A stretch of 64,000 nt of DNA from Chitinophaga pinensis (GCA_945862385.1 CAMAXV010000011.1:1-64000), one strand, 5' to 3'; positions 51,201-61,633 are shown, counted from the first letter of the stretch. Notes: generated from the sequence alone by a model not told the origin. Made by a program: numbers and translations.

Positions 51201-54200
51201 TGGGAAATATTTCCGAAGATATCCTGAAAGACTCCAGAAGATTTTATGAAAATGGTTTGTCTACACCTACTATACCTGCTTCAACAGCAACGTCAAACTG
51301 GGGTACATCTCCCCTGAACCCCATTCAGATTACACAGGGTTTCAGCAATGATCCTGCAGACAGGCCATTTCAGGATGTTGGCTTGGATGGACTTTCAGAC
51401 TCAGGAGAAGTTAAACTGAGATCTCAGTACCTGAATGAACTGGCAACACGCTATGGACTCACATCCAAAGCCTATCAGGAAGCTAGCGCCGACCCATCAT
51501 CAGATAATTTCAGGTATTACAGAGACCCATTTTATGATAAAAACAATACCGGCATACTGGGGCGGTATAAAAACTTCAACAATCCACAAGGCAACTCTCC
51601 TATTGCGAATGCAGGTTCTGATTTTGCATCTGCCTTCACACTTTATCCCGATAGTGAGGATCTGAACAGAGACAATACACTGAATGAGTCAGAAGAATAT
51701 TTCCAGTATCGGATAGACCTGAAACCTGCAGGAGATCCGGTTATGCAGGTTGGACAAAACTTCATAGCTGATAAGAAATCTGTTAATGTGACGCTGGCAG
51801 ACGGCACCAAACAGGATCAGATCTGGTATCAGTTCCGGGTACCCATCACTGCCTATGAAAGCAAGGTTGGAGAGATTCCCGATTTCAAATCCATCCGCTT
51901 TTTCAGGATGTTCCTGACCGATTTTGCTGACTCTGTTGTACTCCGGTTTGCCAAACTGGAACTTGTTCGCAACAACTGGAGGCGGTTCGCTTACGACCTG
52001 GATACAACAGGTCAGTACAAACCCATAGACCTGGCTAATAATGCCACCCGTTTCAATGTTTCTGCCGTTAATATTGAAGAAAACGACAGGAGAGACCCCA
52101 TACCCTACCGCACCCCACCCGGAATTGAAAGGGTGCAGGCCCTTAGTAACGGAGGAATCAATATCCTTCAGAATGAACAGGCACTCAGCATCAATGTAGT
52201 TAACCTCAGAGAAGGTGACGGAAGAGCTGTATTCAAATCATTCAGCCACGACCTCAGGCAATACAAAAAACTTTCCATGTTTTACCATGCAGAAAGTCTA
52301 AAGGAATTCAGCGCAATCAGAGACGGAGAGGTCTATGCTGTGGTTCGGATTGGTAACGACTACATCAACAACTTTTATGAGATCAAATTCCCACTGAAGG
52401 TCACACCCTTTGGCTCTTCAGATCCCAAAGTCATCTGGCCGGCAGAAAATGAGCTCAACTTTGACCTTGTTGAACTCATCAAATTAAAAAACGAAAGAAA
52501 CCTCAGCACCAATAATGCTACTGCTATATATAGAAAAGTAATCAACGGGAAAGTATTTTCCATCATGGGAAATCCCAACCTGGGCGAAGTTAAAGGGATA
52601 CTTGCCGGTATAGAAAACCTCAAAGATGCTACCGGAGGCAGAATAATCAATACAGAAGTCTGGATTAACGAATTGAGGTTATCTGGATTAAATGAAGAAG
52701 GCGGATGGGCTGCAGTTGGACAAATGAATCTCCAGCTGGCTGACCTTGGAACAGTTTCTATGTCGGCCAATATTCACACAATAGGATTCGGGCAGCTGGA
52801 ACAACGGGTAAATGACCGGTTCAGGGATAACCTGCAGCAGTTCGATCTCTCTACCAACCTACAACTGGGTAAGTTGTTGCCAAAACAACTCGGACTTGAA
52901 ATTCCATTTTTCGCCAACCTGTCTCAGACCGTAAGTTCTCCTGAATATGATCCTTACGATAAGGATATAACGCTGAAAGAAAAATTCAGCCTCTATAAAG
53001 ACAAACGAGATTCTATTCGGAATGACGCTGTTGATTTTACCGGAACAAAAACATTCAATTTTACCAACGTCAGGTTTGCTCAGAAACCCGATCAGAAAAT
53101 AAGGTTATGGAGCATCTCCAATTTGGACTTCAGCTATTCATTTACTGAAACCATTCAACGGAATCCACTCATAGAAAATAATGAAGTCAGTCGCACGCAG
53201 GGTGGCATTGGCTACAATTATACCAAAGAAGCCAATTACCTCGAACCCTTCAAAAAGCTAATCAAATCCAAAACTCCGTGGCTTGATTTCATTCGTAATA
53301 TCAATTTCAATCCATCTCCGTCTCTGATTGGAATCAGAATGGATTCAAGAAGGCAGTTTGGGGCTATCAGACCAAGAAATGTAGGTGGAGGAAAATATAA
53401 AATTCCGGAAACCTATGATAAGTATTTTGTGGTTGACAGGAATTACAACATGCGCTGGGACCTGACCAGATCCCTCAACGTCGATTTCAAAGCATTGAAC
53501 AACTCCAGGATTGACGAGCCTATAGGCAGAATCGACAGCAAAAGCAAGCGCGACTCGCTGGTGCGAAATTTCCTGAAGGGTGGAAGAAACACCATATACA
53601 ACCAGAGTGCAGATATCGCGTACAATGTGCCTACAAACCTGATACCGCTGCTCGACTGGACAACCCTCAATATTGCTTATAGAAGCACTTACAACTGGGT
53701 TGGCGCTTCAAGGCTCGCCGTTAATCTGGGTAACACAATTCAAAACAGTGGACAAACAGGTGCAACGTCAGAATTCAACCTGACACAGTTATACAGCAAA
53801 TTCAAAATTTTCAGGAAACTGGAGGAATCAGTCCCAACAATGGACGACCCGCTGGCGATGCAGAATGGAGATCCGGATGCACCCGCGTCAATCAGCGAAT
53901 CTAAAAAGAGAAAAGTAGCCCGTATAAAAAAGAGAATCGGTAAAAAGGAAAAAGTAACCACGAAAAAAATTGATAAAATCCTTGAATCCAAAACAGACAG
54001 CACTAAAAACAAATTAGAGATTACCCGATTAAATAAAAAACTGGATGCTTATAAAACACCAAGGGAAGCAAGAATAGTAAAACTGGAAACACCAAAAGTT
54101 AAACCGGTGACCCCTTTATCCGCATTCGAACGCACTGCACTACAAACAGTAAGTGCTGTAAAAAGAATCGGGGTAACATATAACGAAGGCGGCACAACTT

Positions 54201-55555
54201 TTTTACCAGGATATGTTGACAGCACACGTTTTCTTGGACAAAACTGGCGCAGCATGGCTCCGGGAATTGATTTCATCATGGGCAGACAGCCCAACCAACA
54301 GTGGCTCCAGGATATTGCTAAAAAAGGATTGATCACCAAAGATCCGATCCTGAATAACCTCTTCCTCCAAAACTATGATCAGAAACTCAATATCACGGCT
54401 CAGGCTGAACCTATTCGTGACCTGATCATTGACCTCAACATAGACAAAAGCCTTACCAAAAATTACACCACCCTGTTCAAAGACACAGTAGGTACAGGAC
54501 AGTTCAATGCACTGAATCCTTATTCAGGAGGAGGTTTCAGCATCAGCTATATTTCCTTCCAGACTTTGTTTACAAAGTTTGACCCCAACAATACAAGTGC
54601 AACGTTCAAAGAATTTGAAAACAACAGAATAATCCTTTCCAAAAGACTCGGCGAAAACAATCCTTACAGCAAAACCCCAGGATCTGATGGCTATTACAAA
54701 GGATATGGACGATATGCCCAGGATGTTCTGATTCCGGCATTCCTTGCAGCCTATACCAAAAAAGACCCAACTTCAATTGCACTGTTGAAGGATGGTGAAA
54801 CAGGGAATGTAAAGTCTAATCCTTTCAGTGGATACATGCCAAAACCTAACTGGAGACTGACTTATAACGGGCTTAGCAGGATAGAATCCCTGCAACCCTA
54901 TTTTTCAAATTTCACCATAAGTCATGGCTACACTTCCACACTGAGCATGAACAGCTTCAATTCAGCCCTGCTGTTTCAGGATACATTGCTTTATGGCTTC
55001 CCATCTTTTGTGGATACAGTATCAGGCAACTTTGTACCCTATTTCCTGATTCCCAACCTGCTCATATCAGAACAGTTTTCGCCTTTGATAGGTATTGATT
55101 TTTCAACACCCGGACAACTATCAGGACGTTTTGAATACAGAAAATCAAGACAGCTTTCTATGAGTCTTATTGATTTTCAACTGAGTGAAGTGCGGTCTAC
55201 AGAGGTTACTTTCGGTATGCGATGGAGAAACCGGGATATGAAACTGCCATTCAGACTGCCTTTTGTAAAAAAACAGGAAGGATCGACGGCGGCTCAGAAT
55301 GACATTACATTTGCACTGGACTTCAGTGTTCGCGACGACATTAATTCCAACTCAAGGCTTGACCAATCCAATGCATTTGCAACAGGTGGTCAAAAAGTAA
55401 TAACTATACGTCCTACCATCGACGTGGTGCTGAGTAACAGGGTGAATGTGCAGCTGTATTTTGACCAACGCAGATTAAATCCCTACATTTCGAATGCAGC
55501 TACATCGGTTAACACCAGAGGTGGAATGCAGATCAGAATCTCGCTTGCTCAGTAG
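48212..55555 (+). CDS. sprA: T9SS outer-membrane translocon / gliding motility protein SprA
   Basis: A ~2450-residue SprA (Sov) protein, which forms the very large outer-membrane beta-barrel through which T9SS cargo passes. Signal peptide: TILTSWSIAIISLAHGQ. Characteristic segments: RPQGEVNITAGYQGQNIKNPTLPE, FDFENQLKLDYTGEGDDIFKKIEIGNTSF, LDDFEGTKSSIDLR, WINELRLSGLNEEGGWAA, NPFSGYMPKPNWRLTYNGLSR-like and the C-terminal MQIRISLA. A Lys-rich, non-barrel-like stretch occurs at about residues 1895-1965. No ATG fits: TTG 48212 gives a good signal peptide, while TTG 48140 overlaps ruvA by 38 bases. The 3' end overlaps the convergent SDR gene by 23 bases. It is the export route for the sorting-domain proteins of this window. 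Confidence 0.96.
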   Translation: MNPVSLRTILTSWSIAIISLAHGQQDTLVPKDTLLFPLKDRMADKLSQPNRNAFDLKDPANITDSIAYDAKTKEYYIYEKIGNKYYRKPTSLTFDEYMRITSRKAENDYFQKRSNTINLLNRKLSKPRLNMGEDLFNRLFGNGKIDIRPQGEVNITAGYQGQNIKNPTLPERARKNGGLDFDMAANLNVIGNIGNKMKFPISYNTQSTFDFENQLKLDYTGEGDDIFKKIEIGNTSFASKGTLIPGAQQLFGVKTQMQFGKLWLSTVFASQRSQRQSAGFNGGSSSTPFEIKADDYEENRHFLLAQHFRRDYNKAMKNLPVINSQVQLLRLEVWVTNRNGATTNARDVVGLMDLGEDKPYQQPPVIIPSGATLPSNATNNLYSKIISNAASRNPAQIVNFLNGIGLQPVRDFEKTFARKLDTTQYYFNRQLGFISLNISLQPDEVLGVAYQYAVNGKIYQVGEFAQDIPVDSTSGVQKVLFLKLLKATSQRTSLPIWDLMMKNIYPVGSGQLERQDFQFNVLYQEPGGGEKRYLPEGDQAGVPLITLMNLDRLNNQNDPQPDGVFDFVEGYTVNSYQSRVIFPVLEPFGHDLDYAFTTDPALREKYLFYPLYDTIKAIAQTFANLNRFMIRGSSKSSGGGGGDISLNAFNIPQGSVTVTAGGQTLVENVDYTIDYLAGTVRIINSAIKNSGLPVNVQFENNATFGVQQRTYLGMRWDYLFSDKLSIGGTMVRLSERPFFTKMEYGSDPIRNSMTGFDINYNSELPRLSKWLGKLPFYEANGSSSINFSAEAAKMTPGHAPQIGKGGDGLIYLDDFEGTKSSIDLRFPIVGWTLASTPFGATDRFGNTLFPEASSFDNIDYGKNRAKLAWYNIEPILQEKRNLNNPLRNDVAQLADPRVRSIGQQEIFPRRTPDFGQSQLVTFDLAYFPKEKGPYNFDALNIESNGQLKNPGKRWGGIMRGIDQTDFETANIEFVEFWVLDPFIKGTIPSGGSLYLNLGNISEDILKDSRRFYENGLSTPTIPASTATSNWGTSPLNPIQITQGFSNDPADRPFQDVGLDGLSDSGEVKLRSQYLNELATRYGLTSKAYQEASADPSSDNFRYYRDPFYDKNNTGILGRYKNFNNPQGNSPIANAGSDFASAFTLYPDSEDLNRDNTLNESEEYFQYRIDLKPAGDPVMQVGQNFIADKKSVNVTLADGTKQDQIWYQFRVPITAYESKVGEIPDFKSIRFFRMFLTDFADSVVLRFAKLELVRNNWRRFAYDLDTTGQYKPIDLANNATRFNVSAVNIEENDRRDPIPYRTPPGIERVQALSNGGINILQNEQALSINVVNLREGDGRAVFKSFSHDLRQYKKLSMFYHAESLKEFSAIRDGEVYAVVRIGNDYINNFYEIKFPLKVTPFGSSDPKVIWPAENELNFDLVELIKLKNERNLSTNNATAIYRKVINGKVFSIMGNPNLGEVKGILAGIENLKDATGGRIINTEVWINELRLSGLNEEGGWAAVGQMNLQLADLGTVSMSANIHTIGFGQLEQRVNDRFRDNLQQFDLSTNLQLGKLLPKQLGLEIPFFANLSQTVSSPEYDPYDKDITLKEKFSLYKDKRDSIRNDAVDFTGTKTFNFTNVRFAQKPDQKIRLWSISNLDFSYSFTETIQRNPLIENNEVSRTQGGIGYNYTKEANYLEPFKKLIKSKTPWLDFIRNINFNPSPSLIGIRMDSRRQFGAIRPRNVGGGKYKIPETYDKYFVVDRNYNMRWDLTRSLNVDFKALNNSRIDEPIGRIDSKSKRDSLVRNFLKGGRNTIYNQSADIAYNVPTNLIPLLDWTTLNIAYRSTYNWVGASRLAVNLGNTIQNSGQTGATSEFNLTQLYSKFKIFRKLEESVPTMDDPLAMQNGDPDAPASISESKKRKVARIKKRIGKKEKVTTKKIDKILESKTDSTKNKLEITRLNKKLDAYKTPREARIVKLETPKVKPVTPLSAFERTALQTVSAVKRIGVTYNEGGTTFLPGYVDSTRFLGQNWRSMAPGIDFIMGRQPNQQWLQDIAKKGLITKDPILNNLFLQNYDQKLNITAQAEPIRDLIIDLNIDKSLTKNYTTLFKDTVGTGQFNALNPYSGGGFSISYISFQTLFTKFDPNNTSATFKEFENNRIILSKRLGENNPYSKTPGSDGYYKGYGRYAQDVLIPAFLAAYTKKDPTSIALLKDGETGNVKSNPFSGYMPKPNWRLTYNGLSRIESLQPYFSNFTISHGYTSTLSMNSFNSALLFQDTLLYGFPSFVDTVSGNFVPYFLIPNLLISEQFSPLIGIDFSTPGQLSGRFEYRKSRQLSMSLIDFQLSEVRSTEVTFGMRWRNRDMKLPFRLPFVKKQEGSTAAQNDITFALDFSVRDDINSNSRLDQSNAFATGGQKVITIRPTIDVVLSNRVNVQLYFDQRRLNPYISNAATSVNTRGGMQIRISLAQ

Positions 55556-56306
55556 AACGGTGAAGGTAGAAACTGTTGGGTTGCGCAGTACAGGTCATCA
55601 CAAGACTATTAATGCATACATGCTCTGGGAGCCCGGCACAATAATGAACTGTATTGGCAACATCCTCTCCATATAATGGTGTAAACCCATTGTAAACAGC
55701 TGCAGCTTTTGCACTGTCGCCTTTAAAGCGAACCAGCGAAAATTCGGTATCAGCTGCGCCCGGATGAATAGCAGTTACTTTAATGGCATGCCTAACGAGA
55801 TCTATGCGCATTGACTGACTCAATGCTTCTACAGCATGCTTGGTGGCACAATAAACATTACCCCTTTCATAAACCTCTTTTCCTGCGGTGGAGCCAATGT
55901 TGATGATATGCCCACAGCCCTTGCTGATGAAAAAAGGAAGTACTGCTTTCGTAACATAAAGCAAACCCTTGACATTGGTGTCTATCATGGTCTCCCAATC
56001 ATCCAGGGAAGCTTCATCAAATAAATCTCTACCCAGAGCCAGTCCGGCATTGTTAACCACAATATCAAGATCCTGTAAGTAGGGTTCGTCCTGCAAGGCT
56101 TCAATTACCTGCGCTCTGTTTTGCACATCAAAAACCTTAACCAGCACCTCTACACCATGATTATTTTTTATTTTCTCTGCCAGCTCATGCAAACGGTCAC
56201 TTCTCCTTCCGGTGATCACCAGATTATCACCTGACGCTGCAAATTTCCAGGCTATAGCTTCTCCAAATCCGGAACTAGCGCCGGTGACTAAAATTTTTCT
56301 ACTCAT
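55533..56306 (-). CDS. Short-chain dehydrogenase/reductase (YdfG-like)
   Basis: A 257-residue classical SDR. Seen: TGASSGFGEAIA cofactor loop, NNAG, INIGSTAG with catalytic Ser and YCATK with Tyr and Lys, then HPGAADTEFS. TGRRSDR after strand 2 suggests NADP preference. It resembles 3-hydroxy acid/serine dehydrogenases of the YdfG group. The C-terminal 8 codons overlap the end of sprA on the other strand. It follows the PKD-domain protein's start side by side on the same strand; gap 2 bases to that gene's stop. Confidence 0.92.
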   Translation of the reverse strand: MSRKILVTGASSGFGEAIAWKFAASGDNLVITGRRSDRLHELAEKIKNNHGVEVLVKVFDVQNRAQVIEALQDEPYLQDLDIVVNNAGLALGRDLFDEASLDDWETMIDTNVKGLLYVTKAVLPFFISKGCGHIINIGSTAGKEVYERGNVYCATKHAVEALSQSMRIDLVRHAIKVTAIHPGAADTEFSLVRFKGDSAKAAAVYNGFTPLYGEDVANTVHYCAGLPEHVCINSLVMTCTAQPNSFYLHRSTEQARF

Positions 56307-56308
56307 AA

Positions 56309-58915
56309 CTATCTAATCAAAGTTGTTTGACCTTTCCGGTATAATTTATTACCCAAATAATCTTCTGTATATGCATGCCATACAAAGGATTCATTTCCCT
56401 GGTCCCTGCCCTTGAACCTGCCATCCCATCCCGAAATGAAATCATTTGCACTGTAAACCAGCTGCCCATATCTGTTGTAAACCCTGAAGTAGACAAACTT
56501 GGATATACCAACAGGAACTGGTCTCAAAAGGTCGTTCAACCCGTCTCCGTTGGGTGTGAAAAGGGTTGGCACAAATATTTCCGGAGGAGTCTTGTAAACT
56601 TTTACTTTCAGGGAGTCAAAAGCAAAGCATCCTTCTTTGGTTGAAACCTTAACCCTGTAGGTGACATCATCAGTGGGCAAAGCTATGGGATTGGCAATAA
56701 AGGCGTTAGATAGGTTGGAAGGGGGAAACCAGGCATAATCAACTGCTCCTGTAGCATTAAGCTGAAGTGGCTGACCCACTACAACCACGGTATCATTTCC
56801 GGCAAAGGCCGGCACTGGAGGAATAACAGTTACTTTCACCGTATCAAAAATAGATTTCGGACAACCCTTAAAATCAGTTGAACTCACAATGAAATCTGTT
56901 GTTGCCAATGGTTTTACAACTGGAGAAGCCGACACTGAGTTACTCACAAACCCTGCTGGTTTCCAACTGTATGCAGTTCCACCAGACACAAACAATTGAA
57001 TGGCATCACCAAAACAGATAGCAGTATCAGCACTTGCTAAAGCTTTGGGATATGGAACTGTCCTTACGAGTATCTCATCTGAGGCAAAACATTTTCCAAT
57101 AGTTGCCAGCACCTGATAACGCATGTCTGATGATGGTTTAACAAAGGGATATTTCTGTTGCCAGTCAGATAGATATTCTCCCACCTGGGCAGTCCATTTG
57201 AAATTAACACCATCCGAATCCGGTCGCAGCTGAACACTGTCTCCCAGGCAAATGGTTGTATCAGCTGCAAGATTCAACGTAACAAGAGACTTTACATCTA
57301 CAAAAACTGAAGCCGTATTGGTGCAGCCAGGTGATTGTGTAAGGGTAATTGAATAGCGGGTGGGGCGGTCAGGACTAACATTGGGTGAAGCACTGGTAAG
57401 ACTGCTTATGTTGTAATCCGGACTCCAGCTGAAAGTCCCGGTACCCCTTGCATTGAGTTTCAGGGTATCTACATCACAGATTACTGTATCCGAATTTAAA
57501 AATAATTCCGGCCTTGCTTTTACATTCAATTCCTGCCTGAGTGTATCCGTACAGCCAACTGTGGTTCCAACTACAAGTGACACAAAATAAATTCCCTCTG
57601 CCGGATATGTATAGGTTGCATTGGGTGTAGTTGATACATCAGTGAGATCAGCCACATTCCCAAAATTCCATTGCCAGCTGTTTACTGTACCGTAGGTTGT
57701 TGTTGATAAATCTTTAAACGTATAGGGCACTGTTGCACAGGTTTGTTCAATTGACCAGGCAGGCTTGAACCCCGGATATACTTTTACTGTGGCATATGCA
57801 GTATCAGAACATACATCATTCTTATTGGTGATCAGCCTGATTGTATAATCTCCCGCACGTTTATATTGGTAACGAACAGATTGTGCCGTTTCAAACCTAT
57901 CAGACTTATTCAATGTGTCCATATCCCATTCATACGTTTTGATTTTATCACTCGTTGAATTGTTGGATATAGAAAGCAGCATTTCATCCTTACACAATGT
58001 ATATACCGGTTCCAGTGCAGCAGCAGCTACTGAACAATCCGCCACTTTGAGGTGTAAGTCTTTCCGATGCACATTGATAACCTTTCCGCCACGGATTTCA
58101 GATACAGCAACAGTCAGCACATAAATGCCTGACAGTGGGGCAATGCCCGAAATTGCTCCTGTAGTTGGATTAATACGAACTTTGTTTCCCAACGGACTAT
58201 TTCCGGCGAAGCCCGGCGTATAGCTGGCTGGTGTATAGGGAGGAGGTTGAGTGCTTTGGTTCATGCCTCCTCCTCCTTCGCTGATCAGTGCATCAGCAAA
58301 TGAATATTCAAGCTGATCATTGTTATTGTCTACTGCACCAAAATCAAAACTGAAATAATTGCCACTGCAGGCAATTACGGTATCACTTGTATTGAAAACA
58401 GGTGTATCATTTTCTGGAGCTGTAAGTCCGGCATTGGTTCCCGGAATATTCGTTGTGTATGTTGCTCCTACACCCCGACCAAGTGAATAAATATTGGTCA
58501 GATCCTGAATCCTGCAGCATGATTGTTGTGCCACCACATAACCATCCGGCTTGAATGGGAGGTTGGGCACATCAACTTCATAAATAGCCACTTCGTAACA
58601 TATCACTGGAGGATTACCGATACAGGGATCAGGAGACTTCAGCACTACGTCCTCCCGCCTGAAAATAGGAACAGAAAAACTAATTGCAGTCATGGCCGGT
58701 AATTCGTACAAAACAATATTGACAGTCTGACTGAATTGTGGTTCTGCAAAACAATCCCGGTACAACTTCAACTTGATCCGGTAATTGCCGGCATTGGGAC
58801 TGTTAGTACTTTTCCCGAGGTACACATAACTCAGCTCTCCTCCGGTAATATGCCTTGCCTGGATATTTCCGGAAAAGAAAATTAGGGATATTAAAAAGAA
58901 TAAAAGCTTATTCAA
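56309..58915 (-). CDS. Secreted PKD-domain protein with gliding-motility/T9SS type B sorting domain
   Basis: An 868-residue surface protein. Signal peptide MNKLLFFLISLIFFSGNIQA, then RHITGGELSYVYLG, an opening shared by many Bacteroidota gliding-motility-associated proteins. Two PKD domains (~320-475: YEWDMDTLN, SWQWNFGNV), several Ig-like repeats with D-T-x-I-C motifs (~480-770), and a CHU_C/type B sorting domain (~780-868: IFVPTLFTPNGDGLNDLLRPVPVG, FRVYNRYGQLVYSAND, GWDGRFKGRDQGNESFVWH). Type B cargo is usually secreted by T9SS and often needs PorP/SprF-type partners, none of which are in the window. Confidence 0.93.
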   Translation of the reverse strand: MNKLLFFLISLIFFSGNIQARHITGGELSYVYLGKSTNSPNAGNYRIKLKLYRDCFAEPQFSQTVNIVLYELPAMTAISFSVPIFRREDVVLKSPDPCIGNPPVICYEVAIYEVDVPNLPFKPDGYVVAQQSCCRIQDLTNIYSLGRGVGATYTTNIPGTNAGLTAPENDTPVFNTSDTVIACSGNYFSFDFGAVDNNNDQLEYSFADALISEGGGGMNQSTQPPPYTPASYTPGFAGNSPLGNKVRINPTTGAISGIAPLSGIYVLTVAVSEIRGGKVINVHRKDLHLKVADCSVAAAALEPVYTLCKDEMLLSISNNSTSDKIKTYEWDMDTLNKSDRFETAQSVRYQYKRAGDYTIRLITNKNDVCSDTAYATVKVYPGFKPAWSIEQTCATVPYTFKDLSTTTYGTVNSWQWNFGNVADLTDVSTTPNATYTYPAEGIYFVSLVVGTTVGCTDTLRQELNVKARPELFLNSDTVICDVDTLKLNARGTGTFSWSPDYNISSLTSASPNVSPDRPTRYSITLTQSPGCTNTASVFVDVKSLVTLNLAADTTICLGDSVQLRPDSDGVNFKWTAQVGEYLSDWQQKYPFVKPSSDMRYQVLATIGKCFASDEILVRTVPYPKALASADTAICFGDAIQLFVSGGTAYSWKPAGFVSNSVSASPVVKPLATTDFIVSSTDFKGCPKSIFDTVKVTVIPPVPAFAGNDTVVVVGQPLQLNATGAVDYAWFPPSNLSNAFIANPIALPTDDVTYRVKVSTKEGCFAFDSLKVKVYKTPPEIFVPTLFTPNGDGLNDLLRPVPVGISKFVYFRVYNRYGQLVYSANDFISGWDGRFKGRDQGNESFVWHAYTEDYLGNKLYRKGQTTLIR

Positions 58916-58948
58916 GAATCTGTTTGTTTCCTGAAATTAAGCAATTAA

Positions 58949-60109
58949 TCAGGAACGAGAGAGAATCCATGACCGGAATGACAAAGCAATGACCACCGGA
59001 AATAAAAGCGGATTGATTATTCCCGGCCATACCAGGTAAGCTACTATCAGTAAAAGTATCAGTATAGCATTGATTTTCAATAACTTTTTATACCAACCGG
59101 TTCTTTTTGCCCTTTGATAAAAAATCAGTATATTAAAGGGGTTTGCCCAAATTAAATTGAGGTTATACCTGAAACTTTCATGGTCTGTACCAAACCAGGT
59201 AAACAACAGCACGAAACCAAGCAGTCCGGATACACCAAAAATCAGGAGGTCTGTCCACCCTGAAACTTCCTGCATCAATGCACTTTTCCCACTACTCCCT
59301 ACAAATGCAAGTAAACCAATGATGAAAAAAATCAATGCAGGTACAAGCCAGGTTAAAGATTTTGACTGTGATGTGTTCTCAGGATAATCAAGTAACATGG
59401 ATGATTCCATTTCAACAGGTTTGCCCGATTGACGGGCACGTTTAACGCCCAAAAGCAGCGGATCAGGCAAAAACATCGATTCATTTACATCCATAACCCT
59501 GTCGGCTCCTGCACCAAGCAAAATATCTATACCCAGTTTTGTCCACGGCATATCTGCCCTGTCTAGATAACTATGCAAATGATCCCTGAATGTAGATCCC
59601 CGCGTGGCAAAAGGTGGAGGCAAAAAAGCTCCCGGTGTATTCGTCTTAAAGATCAGATCACGTAAACGGGTGGTACAGTTATCAAAAAGAAAATCGTATT
59701 TATAATAGCGGTTTTCTTCGCTCAGGTTTTCAAAAAGTGCCTGCTGAATTGCTTTTTTTTCTCTGTCAGAAAGTGCTAAAACCTGCTCAGTAACTGGTCT
59801 TTTAAAATACACATATTCATAAATAAAATCTGCATAATGAGCCTGACTGAGAAAATAACGGAGTTTTCCCCTGACGAATTTCGTATAGAAATCAGGGTCG
59901 CTGAAATCAAATGTTCCAAAGTTGTAAACAATATCAGTGCCAGCTGAACTGTCTACAATTCGCATGGCACTGTGTCCGAATACCGCATACAAGTCCTCAC
60001 CAGGACTGCATGTAAGCAGGCTGATACGCAACCCACTCCTGCTGTCTTCTGCAAAGATTTTTGCTTCTGCAGATAAAAAAACTACCAAAAAAAGCAACCG
60101 CTTAATCAT
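58949..60109 (-). CDS. DUF4105/Lnb-N domain membrane protein
   Basis: A 386-residue envelope protein: signal peptide (MIKRLLFLVVFLSAEAKIFA), then the DUF4105 (Lnb N-terminal) domain ~25-240 with CSPGEDLYAVFGHSAMRIVD, YNFGTFDF, FVRGKLRYFL and YDFLFDNCTTRLRDLI, which holds the conserved His and Cys expected of a papain-like NlpC/P60-related fold. Four hydrophobic helices follow (~255-385). The periplasmic domain plus membrane tail is the standard form in Bacteroidota; the reaction is unknown. It is 11 bases after guaB. Confidence 0.9.
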   Translation of the reverse strand: MIKRLLFLVVFLSAEAKIFAEDSRSGLRISLLTCSPGEDLYAVFGHSAMRIVDSSAGTDIVYNFGTFDFSDPDFYTKFVRGKLRYFLSQAHYADFIYEYVYFKRPVTEQVLALSDREKKAIQQALFENLSEENRYYKYDFLFDNCTTRLRDLIFKTNTPGAFLPPPFATRGSTFRDHLHSYLDRADMPWTKLGIDILLGAGADRVMDVNESMFLPDPLLLGVKRARQSGKPVEMESSMLLDYPENTSQSKSLTWLVPALIFFIIGLLAFVGSSGKSALMQEVSGWTDLLIFGVSGLLGFVLLFTWFGTDHESFRYNLNLIWANPFNILIFYQRAKRTGWYKKLLKINAILILLLIVAYLVWPGIINPLLFPVVIALSFRSWILSRS

Positions 60110-60120
60110 ATTCTTGAAAC

Positions 60121-61599
60121 TTAACGACTGTAATTAGGTGCCTCTTTTGTGATTGCCACATCATGTGCATGGCTTTCACGAATACCGGCATGGGTAATTT
60201 TTATAAACTTGGAATGTTGCAAGGCATCAATGTCTTTTGCACCACAATAACCCATCCCTGCTCGCAATCCACCAACAAACTGTGTAATCACTTCACTTAA
60301 ATTTCCCTTAAACGGCACACGTCCTTCAATACCCTCCGGAACCAGTTTCTTAATCCCTTCCTCCACATCCTGAAAATACCTGTCGCTGCTGCCCTGCTGC
60401 ATCGCTCCTATGGAACCCATGCCCCGGTATTGCTTGAACTTTCTGCCTTCATAAATGATGGTTTCACCCGGACTTTCCTCTACTCCAGCAAAAACACTTC
60501 CCATCATCACCGTTGAAGCTCCTGCTGCAATGGCTTTTACAAAATCACCTGTATACCTGATACCACCATCCGCAATAACCGGGATATTGATTTTTTTAAG
60601 CGCTGACGCTGCTTCCAGAATAGCTGTTATCTGAGGAACACCGGCACCTGCCACAATACGTGTGGTACAAATTGAACCCGGACCAATACCCACTTTAACA
60701 CAATCCGCGCCAGCTTCAGCCAATGCCATGGCACCATCCGCTGTGGCAACGTTTCCGGCAATGATATTGAGGTGCTTAAAGTTCTTCCTTAATGATTTAA
60801 GTGAATCAATAACACCTTTCGTATGGCCATGCGCACTATCCAAACATACCACATCAACACCGTTGTGCTGAAGTGCAGCAGCACGATCAATCAAATCACG
60901 CGTTATTCCCAAAGCAGCACCCACCCTGAGTCTACCGAACTCATCCTTAACAGCATGCGGATAGCTGTGCACCTGCAAAATATCCCTGTAAGTTATTAAT
61001 CCAATTAATTCGCCATTGGTTTTAACAACAGGTAATTTTTCAATCTTGTAATTCTGAAGGATTTTTTCTGCTTTTTTAAGATCCGTTCCTTCCGGAGCAG
61101 TAACCAGATTGTCCTTTGTCATGACTTCGCTGACCTTTTTGGTCTTATCGGTTTCAAAACGGAGGTCCCGGTTTGTGAGAATACCAACAAGCTTTCTGGC
61201 ATGATTGATAATGGGTATACCTCCGATGCGGTTTTCCTTCATCAAACGCAAGGCGTCTGCAATAACAGCATCTTCATGCAAGGTAACAGGATCGATGATC
61301 ATGCCACTCTCACTGCGCTTAACCCTACGCACCTGTTCAGCCTGTTGCTCAACAGACATATTCTTGTGTAAAATACCAATTCCACCCTCCCTTGCAAGCG
61401 CAATGGCCAATGTAGCTTCAGTAACTGTGTCCATTGCTGCGGAAAGCAAGGGTATGTTCAATGTGATTTGCTTCGTAAGCTGTGTAGAGATGTTTACTTC
61501 ACGCGGAAGAACATCAGAATATGCCGGTACCAGCAATACGTCATCGAAGGTTAATCCTTCACCAAAAAACTTTGTGGAATTTCCTGTACTTGTTGCCAT
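60121..61599 (-). CDS. guaB: Inosine-5'-monophosphate dehydrogenase
   Basis: Makes XMP from IMP, the committed step to guanine nucleotides. About 492 residues from ATG 61597-61599; the frame extends 26 residues further but is not conserved. Seen: [17 protein letters not shown], two CBS domains (~95-215), the catalytic Cys (~310) in [33 protein letters not shown], and the flap EGRVPFKG. In an apparent dprA-guaB-DUF4105 operon. Confidence 0.97.
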   Translation of the reverse strand: MATSTGNSTKFFGEGLTFDDVLLVPAYSDVLPREVNISTQLTKQITLNIPLLSAAMDTVTEATLAIALAREGGIGILHKNMSVEQQAEQVRRVKRSESGMIIDPVTLHEDAVIADALRLMKENRIGGIPIINHARKLVGILTNRDLRFETDKTKKVSEVMTKDNLVTAPEGTDLKKAEKILQNYKIEKLPVVKTNGELIGLITYRDILQVHSYPHAVKDEFGRLRVGAALGITRDLIDRAAALQHNGVDVVCLDSAHGHTKGVIDSLKSLRKNFKHLNIIAGNVATADGAMALAEAGADCVKVGIGPGSICTTRIVAGAGVPQITAILEAASALKKINIPVIADGGIRYTGDFVKAIAAGASTVMMGSVFAGVEESPGETIIYEGRKFKQYRGMGSIGAMQQGSSDRYFQDVEEGIKKLVPEGIEGRVPFKGNLSEVITQFVGGLRAGMGYCGAKDIDALQHSKFIKITHAGIRESHAHDVAITKEAPNYSR

Positions 61600-61633
61600 A
61601 TGCGAAGATAGAAAAAAAATAAATATGCTTGCA

